From positions 3,620,287 to 3,684,286 of the forward strand of contig NZ_AP026442.1 in NCBI RefSeq assembly GCF_027923705.1: a DNA stretch of 64,000 bases, read 5' to 3'. The translations under genes were made by a program, and so were the position numbers. The DNA is from Cellulomonas sp. NTE-D12 (GTDB lineage Bacteria; Actinomycetota; Actinomycetes; Actinomycetales; Cellulomonadaceae). Every line of letters begins with the position of its first letter. Positions within the stretch are counted from its first letter, which is position 1. The notes under the pieces were generated by a model. It did not search any database. It worked only from the letters and a program-made list of their open reading frames with translations, and was not told the DNA's origin. Positions 58,211 to 64,000 of this stretch are shown here, piece after piece.

Positions 58211-58244
58211 GAGACCCTCGGTTTCACGTGAAACCGAGGGTCTC
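58211..58244 (+). terminator. Perfect palindrome: khpB terminator containing a parS site
   Basis: The 34-bp perfect palindrome has 17-bp arms centred on GTTTCACGTGAAAC (58221-58234), the ParB-binding parS core. As RNA it makes a very stable hairpin that ends the rpmH-khpB operon; as DNA it is the first of five parS sites here. Confidence 0.85.
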
Positions 58245-58662
58245 TGCGTGTGAGCGCTGGGTATGGACGAGAACGGTGGACGCGCCGCTGTCTGTCCCGC
58301 TAACCGTTGCCCCGACCGTTTCGGCTGACTGTGCCGTGGCCGGCGGCTGCATGGGCTGTTTCGCTTCCCGCGGGGACCGATGGCAAGGGGTGACGCGAAG
58401 GCGACCACGGTACTTTCCCGTCCGGTGCGATCGCTGCGGGACCGACGCCGGCCACCTTTTCGGGGACGAGGTCGACGGTTGACGCGCCGCGGACTGTGCC
58501 GCTGAGCGTTCGGGGCGGCAGATGGCGTGGCGGGTTGTGGCCGGCCAGTCCCCCTTGGCTAGGTCCATCGCGAGGGCTCGAGCGGGGTCGGGGGTGGAGG
58601 TGCGTGGGTGTCGCGGCACCCGGTGACGGGGCCGGCGGACCATTCCTGTCGTCACCGGGACG

Positions 58663-58686
58663 CCGCTGTTTCACGTGAAACAGCGG
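58663..58686. promoter_or_regulatory. parS site
   Basis: The 24-bp perfect palindrome contains the full consensus TGTTTCACGTGAAACA at 58667-58682. It is the best match of the five sites. ParB nucleation site. Confidence 0.93.
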
Positions 58687-59799
58687 AACACGTAGCCGCA
58701 CGTGGGTGCGGCGCGCGGCAGAGGGCCCAGGCGAGGCCGTCGTGTCTCCGGACTGCACGGCGACGCGACGGTCCTGCTCGGGCTCATGTCGTTGTTCGCA
58801 CGCGTCGATCCAGATGTCTCCCTGCTCTAGCCAGCGGCGCTGCAGACGCCGGAGCATCCACTCGCTTGCGGGGCGGCGGCTCTCGAAGCGAGGCGTGGTC
58901 CGGTTCGGAGGCTGTGCGATGCCGCCGCGGCACCCGAGGGCGGGTTGTCAGGGGGTGTCGCGGGGACCGGGAGTGCGAGGCGGTGGAGTCAGTGACGGGC
59001 GTCGGTCGGAGAGGGCTCTTGTGCGGACGGGCGCTGACCGAGGTCCCGCCGCGCGCTTGGCGATGAGACGGCGTTCAGCGCAGCACGCCGGGGTGTCGCG
59101 CGCCGTCGCCGTCATCCAGCGCGCACATCGTCCGCAGGGTGGCCTGGAGGCGCCTCGACGGATTGTCGTCCGCTTGCTCGAGCGGAAGGGAGAGCTGGTG
59201 CGACCGCGTCGCGGCGAAACGCAGGCTGCAGTGCCCAACGCCAGGGCGCCGGCGTTGCGTGCAAGACGACTCCCTGGTTGCGGCAGTTGCGCCCTTCGCC
59301 GGGACAAGCGCCAGGCCGGCTCGCGTAGGGACGCGCGGCACGCGAGCTCTCGGAGCGCCGCACCGTGATCCGGGCCCTGCTTCCCCTTGGGGCGCGGTCG
59401 GCGTCGTCGGGTGGTGACGGGCTCGGTCCCCTGGGTCGTCGCGTCCGTCCCGCCGGCCGTCCGGGTGGTGCTGGTTCTTCGTGAAGCAATGCGGCCCGGG
59501 CCGACTCGATCTGGTGGGGCCGCTGGAGCGCGCCGCCCCCCGGTCAGGTCGGTGAGCCGATGATCCGCGTGCCTGGGGTGACGGGGGAAGTACCGACCAG
59601 GGTCCGGGTGGGCCCCGCGGTCGTGAGTGCCGGACTACAGCAAGCGTCGCTCGACGCAGCCCGGCCCGGCGGTGACGGCATCTAGCTCCCAGACCAAGGC
59701 GTGTGAATTCCTGCGTGACGGTTGGAACCACAGGCGCCGCGCAGGTTGCTCGGTGGGCGCAGACGTCGGTCCCGAGTGCGTCATCGCCGTGGCGTCGAA

Positions 59800-59813
59800 G
59801 TTTCACGTGAAAC
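59800..59813. promoter_or_regulatory. parS site
   Basis: GTTTCACGTGAAAC, the 14-bp parS core, lies 200 bp upstream of rsmG. Confidence 0.9.
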
Positions 59814-59993
59814 CGACGCCGGCAGAGACACGGGCCAGGTCGCCGGGTCGTGTGCTCATCGGACAGACGGCCGACCATCGGCTGCGTGGGGGGGTGCGAC
59901 GGATGAACCGGCTCGGGGTGCCGACCGGGTACCGTGGGCCGGTCCGGTCGCCGAACGTGGCGGCTGGACCCGGGCGGCGATGGGTGGAGCGGG

Positions 59994-60674
59994 GTGCGGG
60001 TGGGCGCGGATCAGGACGTGGAACTCACCGACCCGCTGGACGGGGACGCCCGACTTGCCGACGCCTTCGGTTCGGCGTGGCCGGCCGTCCAGCGATTCCA
60101 CCGGCTCCTGGTCGATGAGGGGCCTGTTCGTGGGTTGATCGGTCCGCGCGAGACAGGGCGGCTCTGGGAGCGGCACCTGCTGAACTCAGGGGCGGTGGTC
60201 GATCAGCTCGGTGGCGTGGCCACGTTGATCGACCTGGGAAGTGGCGCCGGTCTCCCGGGAGTCGTCATCGCCGCGATGGTGCCCGCCGTCCGCGTCACCC
60301 TCCTCGAGCCCATGGCCCGGAGGGTCGCGTGGCTGGAACACGTGGTCACGGAGCTCGGGCTCCCGAACGTGGACATCGTGCGGGCACGGGCCGAGGAGGT
60401 CGCAGGCCGGCTGCGGGCCGACGCGCTCACAGCCCGGGCCGTCGCACCGCTCGAGAAGCTCTACGGGTGGGCGGCACCGCTGGTGGTACCCGGGGGTCAG
60501 CTGCTGGCACTCAAGGGAACCCGCGCCGGTGACGAGATGGTGTCCGCGCGGGAGAGTGCTGCGCGGTTCGGCTGGGAAGACCCGATGATCGTCACCTCGT
60601 CGCTGCTCGACGGCGTGGAACCGACCACCATCGTGAGGGCAGTGCGAGCAGCGGGGGCGCGGCGTGTTCGGTAG
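59994..60674 (+). CDS. rsmG: 16S rRNA (guanine527-N7)-methyltransferase RsmG
   Basis: The 226-residue methyltransferase (GidB) has the SAM-binding motif TLIDLGSGAGLPGVVIA, the HLLNSGAVV region and LDPPYR-type late elements replaced by LALKGTRAGDE. It methylates G527 of 16S rRNA; loss gives low-level streptomycin resistance in other bacteria. The start may be GTG 59994 or GTG 60000; GGAG lies just upstream. The stop overlaps the parA start. Confidence 0.94.
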   Translation: MRVGADQDVELTDPLDGDARLADAFGSAWPAVQRFHRLLVDEGPVRGLIGPRETGRLWERHLLNSGAVVDQLGGVATLIDLGSGAGLPGVVIAAMVPAVRVTLLEPMARRVAWLEHVVTELGLPNVDIVRARAEEVAGRLRADALTARAVAPLEKLYGWAAPLVVPGGQLLALKGTRAGDEMVSARESAARFGWEDPMIVTSSLLDGVEPTTIVRAVRAAGARRVR

Positions 60675-62394
60675 GAAGCGGAGGCGGACCGACCCGGTGC
60701 CCGCCGAGCCGATGAGCACGTCGCCGGATGCCTTGGCATGGCTCGCGCCGGGCGCCGCGAACGGCCCGCAGGGCGAACGTCGCAACGGTGATCGTTCCGA
60801 GCCGCCTACGGATCGGCGAGGGGTGGATGCAGACCCCAGCCGCAGCGCCGCCATGCACCAGCACGAGTCACGAACCGACGCGCCGGCCGCCCGCGACGCC
60901 GAGCCGACACCAGCCCCGGGTGCGAACGGTCCGGCCATCGACGCGCGAGTCGACCACCGCTCCGCAGCCGCAGACGAGTCGAGTGTGTCGCCGTCCGCCG
61001 GTCCTGTTTCACGTGAAACCATCGGCGTCGTACCAGCGACAGACCCGCGTGATGTCGAGGCACCACCCGACGTCCCGGCGTACGGACACGAGGGTCCGGC
61101 CGAGGTTTCACGTGAAACGCCGCAGGGAACCAGGACCCCAGGCCACACGGACCAGCCGCCGCAGCAAGCGGGGGACAGCAGCACGACGAGAGGGCTGAAC
61201 ACCGGCATGGAGACGCCAGCGACAGTCGACACGGCGACGTCCGCGCCGGGCACCGACGCGCCGGCACCGGCGAGCGCTCCCATGCCCGGCGGTCCGACGG
61301 CCTCATCCAGTTCCGCCACCGTCTGGTCCGAGCGCATGCCCGCGTCGCCGCGACGGTCCGACGAGCCTGCAGCGAAGCGACACGTCGATGCACCAGCGCC
61401 CGAGTCCGACGAGCAGCGGCGCGCAGCACTCGTGAAGAGCCTGCCTTCTGTCTCGGCAGACACCCCGCTCATGGCGGAGCTCCACGAGGACGCACGACGG
61501 CGGATCGAGCTTCGTGGGCGGAGGTTCCCGCGACCGGCAGCGACGCGGGTGATCACCGTTGCCAACCAGAAGGGTGGTGTCGGGAAGACCACCACAGCGG
61601 TGAACCTGGCCGCTGCCCTGGCGCAGTCCGGGCTGACGGTGCTGGTGCTCGACAACGACCCGCAGGGCAACGCGTCGACGGCGCTGGGAGTCGAGCACCG
61701 CGCAGGCACGCCGTCGATCTACGAGGTGCTGATCGAGGACCTCCCGATGGAGAAGGCCGTTCAGGAGAGCCCGGAGATTCCCGGGTTGTGGTGCCTGCCG
61801 GCGACCATCGACCTGTCGGGGGCGGAGATCGAGCTCGTCTCGATGGTGGCGCGCGAGACGCGCCTACGCACCGCCCTGGACCGTTACCTGGGCTGGCGGC
61901 AGGCCAGCGGGCTCCCGGATGTGGACTACGTCCTGGTTGACTGCCCGCCGAGCCTCGGGCTGTTGACGGTGAACGCCTTCGTCGTCGCGAGAGAGGTGCT
62001 CATCCCGATCCAGTGCGAGTACTACGCACTCGAGGGTCTGAGCCAGCTCCTCAAGACGATCCAGCTGATCCAGGCGCACCTGAACCCGACGCTGCACGTC
62101 TCCACGATCCTGCTCACCATGTACGACGCCCGGACCAACCTGGCGCAGCAGGTCGCCGCCGAGGTGCGTCAGCACTTCCCGGACCGGACGCTGCGCACCA
62201 CTGTGCCCCGGTCTGTCCGCATCTCCGAGGCACCCAGCTACGGCCAGACGGTGATGACGTACGACGCCGGGTCGTCCGGAGCGCTCGCGTACCTCGAAGC
62301 GGCTCGCGAGGTGGCGGAGCGTGGGGCGGCTCCCACGAACGGTTCCAGCACGGGGATGCCGGCGATGGCGGCCGGCGAGGAGGAGGAACGGTGA
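60664..62394 (+). CDS. parA: Chromosome partitioning ATPase ParA with long N-terminal extension
   Basis: The 576-residue protein has a Ser/Ala/Pro-rich, probably disordered region up to about residue 270, then a complete ParA/Soj domain. VITVANQKGGVGKTTTAVNLAA is the deviant Walker A, followed by DNDPQGNAST, LVDCPPSLGLLTVNA (Walker B) and PIQCEYYALEGL. Usual ParA proteins are near 300 residues. GTG 60664 overlaps rsmG; ATG 60712 is an alternative, and a start near 61471 (ATG before AELHEDARRR) would give the standard length. Two parS sites lie inside the extension. It drives segregation with ParB. Confidence 0.9.
   Translation: MFGRKRRRTDPVPAEPMSTSPDALAWLAPGAANGPQGERRNGDRSEPPTDRRGVDADPSRSAAMHQHESRTDAPAARDAEPTPAPGANGPAIDARVDHRSAAADESSVSPSAGPVSRETIGVVPATDPRDVEAPPDVPAYGHEGPAEVSRETPQGTRTPGHTDQPPQQAGDSSTTRGLNTGMETPATVDTATSAPGTDAPAPASAPMPGGPTASSSSATVWSERMPASPRRSDEPAAKRHVDAPAPESDEQRRAALVKSLPSVSADTPLMAELHEDARRRIELRGRRFPRPAATRVITVANQKGGVGKTTTAVNLAAALAQSGLTVLVLDNDPQGNASTALGVEHRAGTPSIYEVLIEDLPMEKAVQESPEIPGLWCLPATIDLSGAEIELVSMVARETRLRTALDRYLGWRQASGLPDVDYVLVDCPPSLGLLTVNAFVVAREVLIPIQCEYYALEGLSQLLKTIQLIQAHLNPTLHVSTILLTMYDARTNLAQQVAAEVRQHFPDRTLRTTVPRSVRISEAPSYGQTVMTYDAGSSGALAYLEAAREVAERGAAPTNGSSTGMPAMAAGEEEER
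61006..61019. promoter_or_regulatory. parS site inside parA
   Basis: GTTTCACGTGAAAC lies within the parA N-terminal coding extension and is read as V-S-R-E-T. Confidence 0.9.
61105..61118. promoter_or_regulatory. parS site inside parA
   Basis: A second GTTTCACGTGAAAC lies 99 bp after the previous one, in the same reading frame, again read as V-S-R-E-T. Confidence 0.9.
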
Positions 62395-63680
62395 GCGAGA
62401 AGCGACGCGGTCTGGGACGAGGACTTGGTGCCCTGATCCCGACGAGCCTGGACGGCGCCCGCTCCACCCGGGAGCGACCGGTCGACGTCTTCTTCCCGGA
62501 TGCGCGCCCGCAGGCTGCCGCCGACGGCCCCGGCGACACCGTTGTGGCGACGATCGATCCGGACGGTGCGGCCCTGGACGGCGACGCGATCGAAGCGGCG
62601 TCGGACTCGGACGTGAGCGCGATCGACGCACCGGTCAGCGATGTTCCGGAGGCCGCGCCTGCGAGCGCCGGCGATGCCACGGAGCCGACCCCTGAGGACG
62701 ACGACCGGGACCCATCGGGCGCGGCGGTCGAGCCAGCTGGCCCGTCCATGCCGGCTGCTGCGTTCGACGGGCTGCACGGCGAGCTGTCCGCCGTACCGGC
62801 TCCTCGTGCATCCGGCGAGCCCGCCTCTGACAGCGCGGGCGGGGGCACCGAGCTGGTGCCTGTGCCGGGCGCCGTGTTCGCAGAGCTGCCGCTCGACGAG
62901 ATCCGGCCCAACCCGCGGCAGCCGCGCACGGTGTTCGACGAGGACGCCCTGGACGAGCTGGTGGGCTCTATCCGGGAGATCGGTGTGCTCCAGCCCGTCG
63001 TCGTGCGGCGAGCGGGCGACGGCTACGAGCTGATCATGGGCGAGCGGCGCTGGCGTGCGGCCGGCGCAGCCGGCCTCGACGCGATCCCGGCGATCATCCG
63101 GGAGACGGGCGACGAGGACCTGCTCCGGGACGCCCTCCTGGAGAACCTGCACCGATCGCAGCTGAACCCGCTCGAGGAGGCGGCGGCCTACCAGCAGCTG
63201 CTCGACGACTTCGGGTGCACCCATGACGAGCTGGCGTCCCGCCTGCACCGGTCGCGGCCGCAGATCTCCAACACGCTGCGTCTGCTCAAGCTGCCGCCGC
63301 TCGTCCAGCGCCGGGTCGCGGCCGGGGTGCTGTCGGCAGGTCATGCGCGAGCACTTCTGGGGCTGGCCGACGGAGGAGCGATCGAGCGACTCGCGCAGCG
63401 GATCGTCGCCGAGGGTCTCTCGGTCCGCGCGGTCGAGGAGATCGTCGCGCTCGGCGGGGACGGACTCGTGGCGAAGCGCCGCACGGCGCCACGGGCCGGG
63501 GTGCGGAACGAGGCGCTCGACGCGTTGGCGACGCGCCTCTCCGACCGGTTCGAGACGCGGGTCAAGGTCGCTCTCGGCAAGAGCCGTGGACGGCTGACGG
63601 TCGAGTTCGCCTCCGTCCAGGACCTGAACCGCATCCTGAACACCCTCGCCCCGGAGGATCCTGGCCTGTTCCACGGCTGA
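62391..63680 (+). CDS. parB: Chromosome partitioning protein ParB
   Basis: The 429-residue CTPase/DNA-binding protein starts with the LGRGLGALIP motif that contacts ParA, has an acidic disordered linker (about residues 30-160), then the ParB N domain with RPNPRQPRTVFDE, IMGERRWRAA and ENLHRSQLNPLEEAAAY. An HTH (LASRLHRSRPQISNTLRLL) binds parS, and a C-terminal dimerisation domain follows. GTG 62391 overlaps the parA stop; AGGAGGAA precedes it. Confidence 0.97.
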   Translation: MSEKRRGLGRGLGALIPTSLDGARSTRERPVDVFFPDARPQAAADGPGDTVVATIDPDGAALDGDAIEAASDSDVSAIDAPVSDVPEAAPASAGDATEPTPEDDDRDPSGAAVEPAGPSMPAAAFDGLHGELSAVPAPRASGEPASDSAGGGTELVPVPGAVFAELPLDEIRPNPRQPRTVFDEDALDELVGSIREIGVLQPVVVRRAGDGYELIMGERRWRAAGAAGLDAIPAIIRETGDEDLLRDALLENLHRSQLNPLEEAAAYQQLLDDFGCTHDELASRLHRSRPQISNTLRLLKLPPLVQRRVAAGVLSAGHARALLGLADGGAIERLAQRIVAEGLSVRAVEEIVALGGDGLVAKRRTAPRAGVRNEALDALATRLSDRFETRVKVALGKSRGRLTVEFASVQDLNRILNTLAPEDPGLFHG

Positions 63681-63910
63681 GGCGGAGGGTCGCTCAGCAT
63701 CGCGTCGGCAAACGCCGCGTAGCCCCGTACCGTGGCGCGTCCCGCGCCGGCGTGCCATGGGCGGCCCCGTGCCGGGGCTCGAGCCCACGCCGAGCCGTCG
63801 GAGCCGAGGCGCCGGCAGCCACCATCGAACTGGTGTGCGATATCAGCCAGCACGCTGAGATAGCTGCTTGGGTGCGGGGTCGCGCGCTGAGCGCGCAGGG
63901 GTAGTTGGGC

Positions 63911-64000
63911 GCGGGAGAGCCGGGTGGACGCGGGAGAGCCGGGTGGACGCGGGAGAGCCGGGTGGACGCGGGAGAGCCGGGTGGACGCGGGAGAGCCGGG
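63911..64000. repeat. 19-bp direct tandem repeat array, continues beyond the window
   Basis: The unit GCGGGAGAGCCGGGTGGAC repeats exactly every 19 bp, about 4.7 copies before the sequence ends. No gene is seen in the 230 bp between parB and the array. Confidence 0.9.

Larger units (their letters stand above)
58244..59993. other. Gene-poor centromere-like stretch between khpB and rsmG
   Basis: About 1.75 kb has no open frame that I can support: candidates on both strands lack ribosome-binding sites and domain-like sequence, and their translations are Arg/Pro/Gly-rich shadows. The stretch holds two parS sites, at 58663-58686 and 59800-59813, and the first lies at its left edge. No RNA gene is recognised. 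Confidence 0.6.

Noticed and set aside
59075..59878. A 267-codon minus-strand frame in the parS region
   Set aside because: Low-complexity Arg/Pro translation, no start signal, and it includes a parS site; not supported as a gene.
63911..64000. Possible CRISPR array at the window end
   Set aside because: Units are 19 bp with no spacers; it is a simple tandem repeat.

Overview
This is high-GC actinobacterial chromosome spanning the replication origin. The codon bias, the oriC gene order (parB-parA-rsmG-jag-yidC-yidD-rnpA-rpmH / dnaA-oriC-dnaN-gnd-recF-dciA-gyrB-gyrA), the pknB-pknA-pbpA-rodA-pstP-fhaB-fhaA cell-wall signalling cluster, crgA and the DLW-39 and DUF3566 genes all point to Micrococcales. 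A Cellulomonas-like organism is my best guess (inference; no 16S rRNA is present).

Layout. 1-5.9 kb: accessory metabolic genes, namely a truncated DUF5107/TPR protein divergent from an AraC regulator, a histidine-phosphatase-like protein lacking its catalytic His, and an HxlR regulator divergent from a hydrolase/SMP-30 pair. 6.1-16.7 kb: a fructan/sucrose utilisation locus with a minus-strand operon (GH32, solute-binding protein, two permeases, LacI repressor, second GH32) and a separate secreted levanase. Both promoters carry a pair of LacI-type operators 42 bp apart. 16.9-26.3 kb: tRNA-Leu, then fhaA-fhaB-pstP-rodA-pbpA-pknA-pknB, controlling peptidoglycan synthesis and division by Ser/Thr phosphorylation. 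26.4-33.2 kb: glutamine amidotransferase, sortase E, DUF881, crgA, rhomboid protease, cyclophilin and several poorly known proteins. 33.2-42 kb: a YtfQRT-YjfF-like sugar ABC transporter divergent from a DeoR regulator with two N-terminal winged-helix domains, then a second DeoR regulator and an orphan ABC ATPase paralogous to the transporter ATPase. 42-48.6 kb: tRNA-Ala, tRNA-Ile, DLW-39, DUF3566, gyrA, gyrB. 48.8-55.1 kb: dciA, recF, gnd, dnaN, oriC, dnaA. 55.5-63.7 kb: rpmH, rnpA, yidD, yidC, khpB, a 1.75 kb gene-poor stretch with parS sites, rsmG, parA, parB. The window ends inside a 19-bp tandem repeat array.

How it works together. Most of the window is conserved core machinery: initiation (DnaA, DnaN, DciA, RecF, gyrase), segregation (ParA, ParB, five parS sites within 2.9 kb), membrane protein insertion (YidC/YidD) and envelope control (PknA/PknB/PstP/FHA proteins, CrgA). 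The accessory novelty lies in the sugar loci. No mobile elements, CRISPR arrays, phage genes or recognisable defence islands were found.
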